64,000 nucleotides of DNA from UMGS1766 sp963597355 (GCA_963597355.1 CAVBPR010000020.1:37010-101009); one strand, 5' to 3'; counted from the first letter of the stretch, positions 24,794 to 38,165 are shown. The notes: generated by a model from the sequence alone, not told the origin. Numbers and translations: made by a program.

Positions 24794-26842
24794 ATGGCAA
24801 ACAAAGAATCCAAAGAATCCAAATCCGTTCCGGAGTCCCCCCAGGACTCCCGCCTGCTGCGGGCGCTGGAGCCCCAGGTGTGGATCTATTTTCTCTTTCT
24901 TCTGGTATTTGCGGCGGCAACCGCCTTTTTCCAGCTTTACGTCGGCGCGGTGGAGGCCGTCATCACCGTCGTGCTCTTTGTCATTTACAAGCTCTCCATG
25001 CGGCAGCGGCAGCAGGACGTGGCCAACTACATCGCCTCCTGCGGAGCGGATGTTGGAGCGGCAGGCAACGACTTCATGCTCAACGCTCCCTTCCCCATGG
25101 TGATTTTCCGGCCGGACACGGGAGAGATCATCTGGTCCAACGACCTGTTTCTCCGCATCACCGGCGAGCGGGAGCACCTGTTCGACACGAAAATTTCCGC
25201 CACTGTCCCCGGCTTCGACTCCCGCTGGCTGATGGAGGGAAAGACGGAGTGCCCCTCCACGGTGCTCATCGGCAACCGGAAGTTCACCGTGTTCGGTCAC
25301 ATGGCCAGAACCCGTTCCAACGGCTCGCACAGCGAGGGCAATCTGGTGGCCACCACCTACTGGCTGGATGTGACGGAAAACCTGGCGCTGAAGGACGAGT
25401 ATTACGGCTCCCGCCCGGTGGTCGCCATTCTCACCATCGACAACTACGACGACCTGTGCCGGAATCTGGCGGACAACGCCCGCTCCGCCATCCGCACCGC
25501 CATCGACCAGGAAATCGACAACTGGACTCAGCCCACCGGCGGTCTGGTACTGCGGTACGACCGGGACCGGTATCTGTTCGTGTTTGAGGAGCAGTATCTG
25601 GTAGGACTGCAGGAGAACAAATTCGCTCTGCTGGACGCGGTGCACAAGGTGACCAGTCCCAACGGCCTGCCTGCCAGCATGTCCATCGGCATCGGCATGG
25701 ACACCACCTACGACGAGCTGCTCCAGTATGCCTCCCTTGCCACGGAGATGGCCCTCAGCCGGGGCGGCGACCAGGCGGTTATCAAAAACCGGTTCAACTT
25801 TGAGTTCTACGGCGGCCGCTCCAAGGAAATGGAACGGCGCACCAAGGTGAAAAGCCGGGTGATGGCCAACGCTCTGGGCGGACTGATTTCCAGCGCCTCC
25901 ACGGTTTACACCATGGGGCATCAATACACCGACATGGACTCCATCGGCGCCGCCGCCGGCGTGGTGGCCATGGCCCGGAAGCACAATGTGCCCGCCTACA
26001 TCGTCATCGAACCAAACCCGAATCCCTCCACGATTATGGTGGATCGGCTGCGGAAGCTGCCGGAATACCAGAACGTGTTCATCACCCCCGACGACGCCAT
26101 GCTGGACGCGGACAACCACTCCCTGCTGGTGGTGGTAGACACCAACCGGCCGGATCAGGTGGTGGCGCCCAATCTGCTGATGAGCTGCAACAAGGTGGCG
26201 GTTATCGACCACCACCGCCGCTCTGCCAAGTACATCGAAAACGCCGCCCTGAGCTATCACGAAACCTATGCCTCCTCCGCCTGCGAGCTGATCACAGAGC
26301 TGATCCAGTACCAGATGGAGGCATCGGATCTGCTTCGGGGCGAGGCGGAGGCCCTGCTGTCCGGCATCGTGCTGGACACCAAGAGCTTTACCCTCCGCAC
26401 CAGCGGGCGCACCTTCGAGGCCGCCGCCTTCCTCCGCCGCTGCGGCGCGGACACCATGGAGGTCAAGCGGCTGTTCCAGAACAACCTGACGGACACGATT
26501 GCCAAATACGACATTATCGCCCAGGCGGAAACCTACCGCAACGGCGTGGTCATCGCCACGGTGGATCACCCCTGCGGACGGGTCACGGCGGCACAGGCCG
26601 CCGACGAGCTGCTGAATGTGGCAGGTTCTCTCGCCAGCTTCGTCCTCTATCCCGACGGGCAGGGCCATTGCTACATCTCCGCCCGCAGCCTCGGGGATGT
26701 GAACGCCCAGGTCATCATGGAAATGATGGGGGGCGGCGGCAATGCGGCAGCGGCGGCAGCCCAGGTGAACAGCGGCGACGTTTCCGCCACCCTGCGGCAG
26801 CTGAAGCAGGCCATCGACGAATATTTCAAAGACGAGGAGTGA
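24794..26842 (+). CDS. gdpP: Cyclic-di-AMP phosphodiesterase GdpP
   Basis: 682 residues with the ATG at 24794 after CGGAGGTG (an in-frame ATG at 24770 lacks this spacing). Two N-terminal membrane helices (about 30-70) are followed by a PAS-like domain (about 85-190), a degenerate GGDEF domain (about 200-320) and a DHH/DHHA1 phosphodiesterase (about 360-680), with metal motifs VAVIDHHRR and GGGGN near the end. It hydrolyses c-di-AMP and tunes potassium, cell-wall and osmotic responses. Gene order gdpP-rplI-dnaB is conserved across Firmicutes and supports the call. Confidence 0.95.
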   Translation: MANKESKESKSVPESPQDSRLLRALEPQVWIYFLFLLVFAAATAFFQLYVGAVEAVITVVLFVIYKLSMRQRQQDVANYIASCGADVGAAGNDFMLNAPFPMVIFRPDTGEIIWSNDLFLRITGEREHLFDTKISATVPGFDSRWLMEGKTECPSTVLIGNRKFTVFGHMARTRSNGSHSEGNLVATTYWLDVTENLALKDEYYGSRPVVAILTIDNYDDLCRNLADNARSAIRTAIDQEIDNWTQPTGGLVLRYDRDRYLFVFEEQYLVGLQENKFALLDAVHKVTSPNGLPASMSIGIGMDTTYDELLQYASLATEMALSRGGDQAVIKNRFNFEFYGGRSKEMERRTKVKSRVMANALGGLISSASTVYTMGHQYTDMDSIGAAAGVVAMARKHNVPAYIVIEPNPNPSTIMVDRLRKLPEYQNVFITPDDAMLDADNHSLLVVVDTNRPDQVVAPNLLMSCNKVAVIDHHRRSAKYIENAALSYHETYASSACELITELIQYQMEASDLLRGEAEALLSGIVLDTKSFTLRTSGRTFEAAAFLRRCGADTMEVKRLFQNNLTDTIAKYDIIAQAETYRNGVVIATVDHPCGRVTAAQAADELLNVAGSLASFVLYPDGQGHCYISARSLGDVNAQVIMEMMGGGGNAAAAAAQVNSGDVSATLRQLKQAIDEYFKDEE

Positions 26843-26915
26843 GAGAATTTCTCTCCCCCCGAGGATATTATCCCGGCTTTGAGCCGAAGTTTCATTTTTC
26901 TAGGAGGTCATTAGT

Positions 26916-27359
26916 ATGAAAGTTATTTTACAGCAGGATGTCCGGGGTCAGGGCAAAAAAGGTCAGCTGGTCGAGGTTTCCGACGGTTACGCCCGGAACT
27001 TCCTCTTCCCCCGCAAACTGGCAGTTGCCGCAACCACCGACAACGTGAACACCATGAAGCTGCAGGACCAGGCCCGTCGGGAACGGGAAGCCAAGGAAAA
27101 GGCCGAGGCAGAAGAGCTGGTAAAGAAGCTGAAGGACTGCCCGGTAAAGCTGTCTGCCAAGGCCGGCGCCGGCGGCAAGCTGTTCGGCAGCGTTACCACC
27201 AAGGAAATCGCCACCGCTCTGAAGGAGCAGTACGGCTATCAGGTGGACAGCAAGAAGCTGTCCTGCGAGCCCATCAAGGCCTTTGGCACCTATCAGGTCA
27301 AGTGCAAGCTGGGCTATGAAGTCACCGGCACGGTTACCGTGCAGGTCGTGGAGGCGTAA
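26916..27359 (+). CDS. rplI: 50S ribosomal protein bL9
   Basis: 147 residues, full length. The N-terminal domain begins MKVILQQDVRGQGKKGQLVEVSDGYARNFLFP (bL9 signature), then a long connecting helix rich in Glu/Lys/Ala and a C-terminal domain with GGKLFGSVT. It binds 23S rRNA at the base of the L1 stalk. A strong TAGGAGGT site precedes the ATG. Confidence 0.98.
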   Translation: MKVILQQDVRGQGKKGQLVEVSDGYARNFLFPRKLAVAATTDNVNTMKLQDQARREREAKEKAEAEELVKKLKDCPVKLSAKAGAGGKLFGSVTTKEIATALKEQYGYQVDSKKLSCEPIKAFGTYQVKCKLGYEVTGTVTVQVVEA

Positions 27360-27451
27360 GTTTTTACGCTCAAGTCCTTTCCGCTGATTAAGAACGCAAG
27401 GGCGGAAGGGATAACCACAGCGAATTTCTCCCGATTCCGGAGGTGAACCTT

Positions 27452-28807
27452 ATGCCGACAACCGAAGAAGAACTGCTCTCCCGACAGGTTCCCCACAGTG
27501 TGGAAGGAGAACAGGCGGTGCTGGGCTCGATTCTCGTCGACGCCCGCTGCCTGCCGGAAATTGTGGAAAAACTGAAGCCGGAGGATTTCTATATCCGCCA
27601 GAACCGGGAGTTTTATCAGACCATCTACAACATGTTCTCCCTGTCCAAGACCATCGACCCGGTCACGGTTCTGGAGCAGATGCGTCAGGACGGCACTTAT
27701 CAGGAGCCCAACAGCCGGGAGTACTGCTTCCAGCTCATGGACATGACCCCCACCATCACCAACGTGATGGAATACGCCGCCATTGTGAAGGACAAGTCCG
27801 TGCTGCGGCAGATCGGATCGGCGGCGGCGGATCTGACCCGGGCCGTGTCCGACGGCACCGGAACCTCCAGCGAAGTGCTGGAGCTGGCGGAGCAGAAAAT
27901 CTATGCCATCCGTCAGGGGCGGGCGACGCAGGGACTGTACTCCATCAACAGCGTGATGTACGACGTGTACAACCGGCTGGCGGAGCTGGCCAGCAGTGAA
28001 AGCGCCGTGCCCGGCCTGTCCACCGGTCTGCCGGATCTGGACGCAGTCATTTCCGGCCTGAACCGGAGCGACCTGCTGCTGCTGGCCGCCCGGCCCGGCA
28101 TGGGCAAAACTTCCCTTGCCCTGAACATTCTGCTCCACGCAGGAAAGCACTCCGGCAAAGCCTGCGTGTTCTTTTCCCTGGAAATGAGCCGGGAGCAGCT
28201 GGGCATGCGTCTGCTGAGCAACGAGTCCTTTGTGGACAACAAACTGCTGACCACCGGCAAGCTCTCCGACAGCGACTGGGAAAAGGTGGCCCTTGCCGCC
28301 ACCGCCCTGAACCACACCAACATTCTTATTGACGACAATCCCTCCCTTTCCGTGGCGGACATGAACGCAAAATGCCGCCGGGTGGAAAACCTGGGACTGG
28401 TGATTATCGACTACCTGCAGCTGATGACCAGCGCCGGCGGCAAGCAGAACTACTCCGGTGAAAACCGCCAGCAGGTGGTCAGCGACATCTCCCGCGCCCT
28501 GAAAATCATGGCAAAGGAACTGAACGTTCCCGTCATCTGCCTCAGCCAGCTCTCCCGCGCCAACGAAAACCGGGAAAACAAGCGGCCCCGGCTGAGCGAC
28601 TTGCGGGAATCCGGCGCCATCGAACAGGACGCGGACATCGTCATGTTTATCTACCGGGACGATTACTACAATCAGAACGCGGAAAACCACAATCAGGCCG
28701 AGTGCATTGTTGCCAAAAACCGCCACGGTGAGCTGGCGACCGTGCCCCTGCAGTGGCTGCCCCAGTTCACCACCTTCTCCAGCGTGGACTGGAAGCATCA
28801 GGAGTAA
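27452..28807 (+). CDS. dnaB: Replicative DNA helicase DnaB (DnaC in Bacillus naming)
   Basis: 451 residues. The ATG at 27452 is chosen because GGAGGTG sits seven bases upstream; an in-frame GTG at 27443 lies inside that site. The N-terminal domain starts PHSVEGEQAVLGSIL. The RecA-like core has Walker A RPGMGKTSLALN, Walker B VIIDYLQLM and the LSQLSR and DLRESGAIEQDAD motifs. It forms the hexameric fork helicase; its probable loader is the DnaC-like protein at 47289. Confidence 0.97.
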   Translation: MPTTEEELLSRQVPHSVEGEQAVLGSILVDARCLPEIVEKLKPEDFYIRQNREFYQTIYNMFSLSKTIDPVTVLEQMRQDGTYQEPNSREYCFQLMDMTPTITNVMEYAAIVKDKSVLRQIGSAAADLTRAVSDGTGTSSEVLELAEQKIYAIRQGRATQGLYSINSVMYDVYNRLAELASSESAVPGLSTGLPDLDAVISGLNRSDLLLLAARPGMGKTSLALNILLHAGKHSGKACVFFSLEMSREQLGMRLLSNESFVDNKLLTTGKLSDSDWEKVALAATALNHTNILIDDNPSLSVADMNAKCRRVENLGLVIIDYLQLMTSAGGKQNYSGENRQQVVSDISRALKIMAKELNVPVICLSQLSRANENRENKRPRLSDLRESGAIEQDADIVMFIYRDDYYNQNAENHNQAECIVAKNRHGELATVPLQWLPQFTTFSSVDWKHQE

Positions 28808-28813
28808 ACCAGC

Positions 28814-30202
28814 ATGAGTGAAGAAAAAAATCTCCTCGCTCGGGTACAGCCCCTGGTGCAGGAATACGACATGCTCCCCACCGGCGGCACGGTCTTGTGC
28901 TGCGTCAGCGGCGGAGTGGACAGCATGGTGCTGCTGCACCTGCTCCACGGTCTTTCCCGGCGGCAGGGGGCGGAATTTGCCCTCCACGCCTGCCACTTTG
29001 ACCACGCCATCCGGCCGGAATCCACCGCCGATGCCCGCTTCGTTCACGACCAGTGCGAGGCCCTGGGGGTTCCCCTTCACGCCATTCGGGTGGATGTGCC
29101 CTGGTATGCCGAAACCCATCATCTCGGGCTGGAGGAGGCAGGGCGGAAACTGCGCTATGCGTTCTTCTACAAGCTCTCCGACGAGCTGGAGGGCGCTGTC
29201 ATCGCCACTGCCCACCACGCCGACGACAACGCCGAGACCCTCCTGCTCCACCTGGTGCGGGGCACAGGGCTGACCGGTCTGGGGGGTATTCCGCCCCGCC
29301 GGGACAATCTGGTTCGGCCGCTGCTCCGGTGTCCCCGGGGGCTGATCGAAGCCTATGCCAAAGAGCAGGGGATTTCCTTTGTAGAGGATGCCTCCAATGC
29401 CGACACCGCCTACACCCGCAATTTTCTGCGCCATCAGGTCATGCCCCTGCTGAAGAAGCTGAACCCCAACCTGACCGACACCCTCACCGCCACCTCGGAA
29501 TCCCTGCGGGAGGACGGCGCTTTTCTCACCGCCCGGGCGGAGGTGCTGGCACGGGACGCGGCTCTGGCCGCCGGAAGCGTCATTCTTCCCATTGCCAACG
29601 TCACCACTGCACCCACCGCCATCGCCAGCCGGGTGCTTCAGGCGGCGGCGGAAAAGCTGGAACCGAAGCTGGTGCTCACCGCTTCCCAGCGGAAAACCCT
29701 GCTGGAGCTGTGCCGGGGAAACGATCCCGGCGCTCACTGCGACCTGCCCATGGGCATCAGCGCCCAGCGGGTTTATGACCGGCTGGTGTTCTCCCGCCCC
29801 GGAGAGGTGGAAATCCTGCCGGAAACGGAGCTGGATTTCACCGGCACACGGGACATCGGCCCGTATACCGTAACCGTGGAAACAGCTCCCCGTCCCGAGG
29901 AGTGGACCAGCAGCGACGGAAGGGAGTTTTATCTTGCCTCCTTTGAACCCGTCCTGCTCCGCCCCCGCAAAACCGGAGACGAGCTGAAACTGCCCCATCG
30001 ACAGGGCACAAAATCCGTAAAGAAATGGATGATCGAGCGGCGGATTCCGGAGGCGCGGCGGGATCTCATCCCCGTGCTGGAACAAAACGGGCGCTGCGCC
30101 GCCGTCTGGAGCATCGGCATTGACGCCGTCGCTCTGCCTGCCGCCGGTCAGCCTTGCCTGCATATTATCATCAACGAAAAAGAGAGGAAGCAGACGATAT
30201 GA
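28814..30202 (+). CDS. tilS: tRNA(Ile)-lysidine synthetase
   Basis: 462 residues. The N-terminal PP-loop ATP pyrophosphatase has SGGVDSMVLL (about 33) and the HHADDNAETLLLHLVRGTGLTGLGG block. The C-terminal tRNA-binding domain ends with RRDLIPVLEQNG and VWSIGID. It converts C34 of the CAU-anticodon tRNA-Ile to lysidine, essential for AUA decoding. It starts six bases after dnaB and overlaps hpt by ATGA, the typical tilS-hpt-ftsH arrangement. Confidence 0.96.
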   Translation: MSEEKNLLARVQPLVQEYDMLPTGGTVLCCVSGGVDSMVLLHLLHGLSRRQGAEFALHACHFDHAIRPESTADARFVHDQCEALGVPLHAIRVDVPWYAETHHLGLEEAGRKLRYAFFYKLSDELEGAVIATAHHADDNAETLLLHLVRGTGLTGLGGIPPRRDNLVRPLLRCPRGLIEAYAKEQGISFVEDASNADTAYTRNFLRHQVMPLLKKLNPNLTDTLTATSESLREDGAFLTARAEVLARDAALAAGSVILPIANVTTAPTAIASRVLQAAAEKLEPKLVLTASQRKTLLELCRGNDPGAHCDLPMGISAQRVYDRLVFSRPGEVEILPETELDFTGTRDIGPYTVTVETAPRPEEWTSSDGREFYLASFEPVLLRPRKTGDELKLPHRQGTKSVKKWMIERRIPEARRDLIPVLEQNGRCAAVWSIGIDAVALPAAGQPCLHIIINEKERKQTI

Positions 30203-30762
30203 CTTCACATATCCACGAAATGCACAACGACATAGGAGAAATCCTGTTCAGCGAGGAACAGCTGAAACAGCGGGTGGCCGCACTGGGACAGGAAATTGCA
30301 CAGGATTACGCCGACAAAGACCGGGTTTTGCTGGTCAGCGTCCTGCGGGGATCCTATATTTTTATGGCAGATCTGAGCCGGGCCATCGACATCCCGGTGG
30401 AAATCGACTTCATGAGCGTTTCCTCCTATGGCAAGGGCACCAAAAGCTCCGGTCAGGTGGAAATCAAGAAAGACCTGTCCGGCTCTATCGAGGGAGTTCA
30501 TGTCATTGTAGTAGAGGACATTCTGGACTCCGGCAACACCCTGAGCTACCTGCTCCATGTGCTGGAGGCCCGTCACCCCGCTTCCATCCGTCTGTGCACC
30601 CTGCTGGACAAGCCGGAGCGACGGCAGCAGCCCATCACGGCGGATTATGTGGGCTTCACCGTGCCCAACGCTTTCATTGTGGGCTACGGACTGGATTATG
30701 CGGAAAAGTACCGCAACCTGCCCTACATCGGCGTGCTGAAGCCGGAGGTTTACAGCGACTGA
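30199..30762 (+). CDS. hpt: Hypoxanthine phosphoribosyltransferase
   Basis: 187 residues from the ATG at 30199 that overlaps the tilS stop. The PRPP-binding motif is VIVVEDILDSGNTLSYL and the flexible-loop region FMSVSSYGKGTKSSG. It salvages hypoxanthine and guanine to IMP and GMP. Placement between tilS and ftsH is conserved in Firmicutes. Confidence 0.96.
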   Translation: MTSHIHEMHNDIGEILFSEEQLKQRVAALGQEIAQDYADKDRVLLVSVLRGSYIFMADLSRAIDIPVEIDFMSVSSYGKGTKSSGQVEIKKDLSGSIEGVHVIVVEDILDSGNTLSYLLHVLEARHPASIRLCTLLDKPERRQQPITADYVGFTVPNAFIVGYGLDYAEKYRNLPYIGVLKPEVYSD

Positions 30763-30827
30763 GGGGCGCAGGACGCCAAGCCCGAAAACGAACACTATCC
30801 ACAACCAACACGAGGTATTGACACCAC

Positions 30828-32630
30828 ATGAACAAATCAATTTTACGAAGCCTGATGCTCTATGCCGCAATTTTGCTGGTGTTTGTCATGGCGATGCAGT
30901 TTCTCTCCCATGAAAACACCCCTGCGGAGGTGAGCTACAGCCAGATGGTGCAGCTGTTCCACAACGAGGAGGTCAGCTCCTTCACCGTCAAGGACAACGT
31001 GGTCAATCTGGCGCTGACCAACGGCACGGAGGAAATCTGCCAGATCACCGACGTGTCGCTGTTTCGGGAGGATCTGGGGGAGCTGGTGCAGCAGCAGGCG
31101 GAGGACGGCATTCTCAGCAGCTACAGCTATGAGTCCGACACCTCCCCCAGCTGGCTCACCACCTGGGGCCCCACCCTGCTCATCTGCGCCGTTATTCTGG
31201 TGCTGTTCTACTTCAGCGCCATGCGGCAAAGCGGCGCCAACCGCAACGGCGGACTGAATGACTTCGGCCGGGCCCGCACCACCAGCACCGGCACCACCGT
31301 CACCTTCGACGACGTAGCCGGCGCAGACGAGGAAAAAGAGGAGCTGCGGGAAATTGTCGACTTCCTTCGGGATCCCCAGAAATACAACGACCTGGGCGCC
31401 CGCATCCCAAAGGGCGTGCTTCTGGTGGGCCCTCCGGGCACCGGCAAAACCCTGCTGGCAAAGGCAGTTGCCGGGGAGGCCGGGGTGGAATTTCTGTCCA
31501 TCTCCGGTTCTGACTTCGTGGAAATGTACGTCGGCGTTGGCGCAAGCCGCGTCCGTGATCTGTTTACCCAGGCAAAGAAAACCGCTCCCTCCATTGTCTT
31601 TATCGACGAGATCGATGCCGTCGGCCGTCAGAGAGGCACCGGTTTGGGCGGCGGCCACGACGAGCGGGAACAGACCTTGAACCAGCTGCTGGTGGAGATG
31701 GACGGTTTTGCCGGCAACTCCGGCGTGATCGTCATGGCGGCCACCAACCGCCGGGACATTCTCGACCCGGCACTGCTCCGCCCCGGCCGCTTCGACCGGC
31801 AGATCTATGTGGGCTACCCCGACGTGAAGGGACGGGAGGAAATTCTCCACGTTCACGCAAGAAAGAAGCCTCTGGACGACACCGTTGACCTCCACCAACT
31901 GGCCAAGGCCACCGGCGGCTTTACCGGCGCGGATCTGGAAAACCTGATGAACGAGGGCGCTCTCCGGGCGGCCCGGGAGAACCGGAGAATGGTCAGCATG
32001 AACGACCTGCAGGAGTCCATCATCAAGGTGATTGCCGGCCCTGCCAAGAAGAGCCACGTTGTCACCCCCTCCGCCAAGAAGCTGACCGCATGGCACGAGG
32101 CAGGTCACGCAGTGGTGATGCACACCCTGCCCACCCACGATCCGGTGCATCAGATCACCATCGTGCCCCGGGGTCAGGCCGGTGGCATGACCATCAGCCT
32201 GCCGGAGGAGGACAAGCCCTTCCGCAGCCGCACGGAGCTGTATGAGGACATTGTCGCCCTGCTGGGCGGTCGCTGCGCCGAATCTCTGGTGCTGGGGGAC
32301 ATCTCTACCGGTGCCTCCAACGACCTGGAACGGGCCACTTCCATCGCCCGGAACATGGTGACCAAATACGGCATGAGCGACCGGGTCGGCCCTGTGGTGC
32401 TGGACAACGGCAACGACGAGGTGTTCATCGGCCGCAGCATGGGACACACCAAGATGTATTCCGATGCCGTTGCCTCCAGCGTGGACACCGAGGTGCGCGC
32501 CATTCTGGATCAGGCCATGGAGGACTGCACCCGCCGGCTGGAGGAGCACCGCACGGAGCTGACCAAGGTGGCAGAGTTCCTGCTGGAGCACGAAACCATG
32601 TCGGCAGAGGAGTTTGAGGCGGTATTTTAA
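30828..32630 (+). CDS. ftsH: ATP-dependent zinc metalloprotease FtsH
   Basis: 600 residues. Two membrane helices (about 6-24 and 104-125) flank an extracellular domain. The AAA+ module has Walker A GPPGTGKTLL (about 200), Walker B IVFIDEIDAVG and the SRH motif ATNRRDILDPALLRPGRFDR. The M41 peptidase has the zinc motif HEAGH (about 423) and the distal Asp in ASNDLERAT. It degrades membrane and misfolded proteins. Full length with no unusual features; it ends the tilS-hpt-ftsH run. Confidence 0.97.
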   Translation: MNKSILRSLMLYAAILLVFVMAMQFLSHENTPAEVSYSQMVQLFHNEEVSSFTVKDNVVNLALTNGTEEICQITDVSLFREDLGELVQQQAEDGILSSYSYESDTSPSWLTTWGPTLLICAVILVLFYFSAMRQSGANRNGGLNDFGRARTTSTGTTVTFDDVAGADEEKEELREIVDFLRDPQKYNDLGARIPKGVLLVGPPGTGKTLLAKAVAGEAGVEFLSISGSDFVEMYVGVGASRVRDLFTQAKKTAPSIVFIDEIDAVGRQRGTGLGGGHDEREQTLNQLLVEMDGFAGNSGVIVMAATNRRDILDPALLRPGRFDRQIYVGYPDVKGREEILHVHARKKPLDDTVDLHQLAKATGGFTGADLENLMNEGALRAARENRRMVSMNDLQESIIKVIAGPAKKSHVVTPSAKKLTAWHEAGHAVVMHTLPTHDPVHQITIVPRGQAGGMTISLPEEDKPFRSRTELYEDIVALLGGRCAESLVLGDISTGASNDLERATSIARNMVTKYGMSDRVGPVVLDNGNDEVFIGRSMGHTKMYSDAVASSVDTEVRAILDQAMEDCTRRLEEHRTELTKVAEFLLEHETMSAEEFEAVF

Positions 32631-32732
32631 TCGCCGCCAGAACCATTGCAACCGACTTTTGAAAGACAAAGAGGAACACATACCATTTGCTAATGCCACA
32701 TGAAAATTCAACAATAAAAACTTTATAGGGTA

Positions 32733-33305
32733 TTGCAAAGAGCAAAAAAGGCTTTGACCGTAAAAGGTCAAAGCCTTTTCATTGACGATTATCGTTTTAC
32801 AGGAATTTACAATGACCCCAAATGTTCGCTCAGAAAATACTCACAGTATAAATTCTTGCTCACACCTGATTTTTCTACCTATGTGGAAATGAATTTGTGG
32901 AGGCAAATGGAAAGCATTGCTCACAGCAGATGGGTTGGAGCATATTGGCAGAGCAAGGGCTTAACGGTTATTCCGACAGTGAGCTGGAGCACACCAAGAA
33001 GCTTTGAATTTTGCTTTGACGGAATTGAAAAAGGAAGCGTCGTAGCGGTCGGAACTTTAGGCTGTAAGAAAAACAAGAGAAACTTTATGCGTGGCTACAA
33101 TGAAATGCTTGAAAGAATGGAAATTGCTTATCATACAGAAAAATCACTTACAGGAGACAATCATACACCTGTTTTACATTATCATACATACGATGAACGA
33201 TTTAGCAAAAATGCAACCGACGCCTTCACTCGTTCATCAGCAAAGCTTTTGTCGGATGAAATGAAACAGAAATACAAAAAATTTTTCAGGGGGATTAAGC
33301 TATGA
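32733..33305 (+). pseudogene. DUF4417 family protein, 5'-truncated
   Basis: 190 residues from the first available ATG. From residue about 15 the sequence matches DUF4417: FIDDYRFTGIYNDP, LTPDFSTYVEMN, RWVGAYWQSKGLTVIPTVSW and SFEFCFDGI. The family is of unknown function and is frequent on plasmids, phages and conjugative elements. The usual N-terminal stretch of roughly 30-40 residues before the FIDDYRF block is missing. In its place are codons read out of the ftsH terminator hairpin, and no ribosome-binding site precedes the ATG. The conserved core is intact with no internal stop, so some function cannot be excluded. Base composition is far more AT-rich than the flanking DNA. Confidence 0.7.
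32746..32783 (+). terminator. Terminator of the ftsH run, now overlapped by a truncated gene
   Basis: AAAAGGCTTTGACC, loop GTAAAA, GGTCAAAGCCTTTT: a perfect 14-bp stem with a short T-run, about 115 bp after ftsH. The same bases are read as the first codons of the DUF4417 reading frame. Confidence 0.8.
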
Positions 33306-33580
33306 TAAACGGAAATCCTAACGAGTTCATAGATACCATATATACCTGTCAGGATATGGTTTTTGTTTATGATAAGATCAAATATTGGTTTCAGGGGTAT
33401 GTAGTTGAAGGCAAGGTGCATATGGAAGTATTTCAATGTGAACCTGCAAAAGATGATTATGTTTGGGAATATAATGGACCGTCTCTCAGCGAAGGGCAAG
33501 AAGAGTTTCAGAAAGCACCTATTTTCAACGGCAAAACCTTTTGGCAAGTCGAACAGGACATTGAGTGGGTGGACTGTTAA
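33302..33580 (+). CDS. Small acidic protein, companion of the DUF4417 gene
   Basis: 92 residues, function unknown. It starts by an ATGA overlap with the DUF4417 stop codon and shares its AT-rich composition, so the two arrived together. Aromatic and acidic residues dominate (VYDKIKYWFQGYV, FWQVEQDIEWVDC); there is no signal peptide or membrane segment. It is probably cytoplasmic. Expression is doubtful because the upstream gene appears to lack its own start region. Confidence 0.6.
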   Translation: MINGNPNEFIDTIYTCQDMVFVYDKIKYWFQGYVVEGKVHMEVFQCEPAKDDYVWEYNGPSLSEGQEEFQKAPIFNGKTFWQVEQDIEWVDC

Positions 33581-33685
33581 TCATCATTTTAAACTAAATA
33601 TCAATTATACAGGAGTGTCGCAAATCAGCGGCACTTCTTTTTTGCATAATCTCCTTCCCTTTTTGAATGTCTTGTGGAATGAAAA

Positions 33686-33720
33686 AAGCGCCGCAAAACC
33701 GAATCGGTTTTGCGGCGCTT
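33686..33720 (-). terminator. Terminator of the pyruvate:ferredoxin oxidoreductase gene
   Basis: A near-perfect 17-bp inverted repeat (AAGCGCCGCAAAACCGA / TCGGTTTTGCGGCGCTT) is followed on the minus strand by TTTTTTCATT. It could also end the AT-rich islet transcript on the plus strand. Confidence 0.85.
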
Positions 33721-33749
33721 CGTTATCGGGAAATCGCTGACGGCGCAGA

Positions 33750-37352
<3,603 letters not shown>

Positions 37353-37410
37353 GTTTTTTCCTCCTTTATGAGTTTCCCTTTCAGTTCGTTACCCATATAG
37401 ATACAGCGTC

Positions 37411-37439
37411 ATTATATAAGTTTCAAAAACATTTGTAAA
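37411..37439 (-). promoter_or_regulatory. Promoter of the pyruvate:ferredoxin oxidoreductase gene
   Basis: Minus strand: TTTACA, 17 bp, perfect TATAAT, about 60 bp before the start codon; it suits a highly expressed gene. Confidence 0.75.
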
Positions 37440-37558
37440 GCGTTTCTGCCGTAATACTGGCTATTTTGTGGTTATTTTTTGACATTCAGAAAAGTAATTC
37501 GTAAAAATACCTATTGTTAGGGTGCTTTTCCCCCGCCTGCCTTTTTCTGCCTGTCCTG

Positions 37559-38005
37559 TCACCTCCGCTTCCGGAAAAACTCCTGCAGCACCGTTCGGCA
37601 CTCCTCCTCCAGCACGCCGGCATAGATGGCCGGATGGTGGTCGAAGGGGTATTCCGTCAGATGCAGCAAGCCACCGCAGCAGCCCGCCTTCTCGTCCGGT
37701 GCCCCGAACACCACCCGCTCCAGACGACTCTGGAGGATGGCGCCGGTGCACATGGGGCAGGGCTCCAGAGTGACATAGAGGGTGCAGCCGGTCAGCCGCC
37801 AGCTGTTTTTTCTGCGGCAGGCCTCCTGAATGGCCAGAATCTCCGCGTGGGCGGTGGCGTCCCGGTCGGTCTCCCGGCGGTTATAGCCCCGGCCGATGAT
37901 GGTTCCCTCCCCATCGACGACGATTGCGCCGACGGGAATCTCCCCCTGCTTGGCGGCCTGCTCCGCCAACTCCAGAGCGGCGGTCATATAGTCATGAAAG
38001 GTCAT
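37559..38005 (-). CDS. tadA: tRNA-specific adenosine deaminase
   Basis: 148 residues from the ATG at 38005, which follows GGGAGGA and begins MTFHDYMTAALELAEQAA; a longer in-frame start at 38101 lacks such a site. Zinc and catalytic motifs are TAHAEILAI and PCPMCTGAI, with QSRLERVVFGAPDEKAGCCGG following. It deaminates A34 to inosine in tRNA-Arg(ACG). It stands alone between the oxidoreductase and malic enzyme genes. Confidence 0.93.
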   Translation of the reverse strand: MTFHDYMTAALELAEQAAKQGEIPVGAIVVDGEGTIIGRGYNRRETDRDATAHAEILAIQEACRRKNSWRLTGCTLYVTLEPCPMCTGAILQSRLERVVFGAPDEKAGCCGGLLHLTEYPFDHHPAIYAGVLEEECRTVLQEFFRKRR

Positions 38006-38136
38006 TGAAACAGTCCTCCCTCGGGTCGTTTTTTCCGGCAGAACCAATTCTTCCCTCTCCCGTGTCAGAACCGGGAAGAAAGCCCGCCTGTTTAGAAACA
38101 TTCTATCGTGAAAAGTCTACCAGCCCATTTCCGTTC

Positions 38137-38165
38137 TTGTCAAATTTGTTCCATACTACTATAAT
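38137..38165 (+). promoter_or_regulatory. Promoter of the malic enzyme gene
   Basis: TTGTCA, 17 bp, perfect TATAAT, about 40 bp upstream of the start codon. Confidence 0.75.

Noticed and set aside
32647..33221. TGCAACCGAC repeated at 32647 and about 33212 as direct repeats of an integration event.
   Set aside because: A 10-base match with one copy inside the DUF4417 coding region is plausible by chance and not at the islet boundaries.
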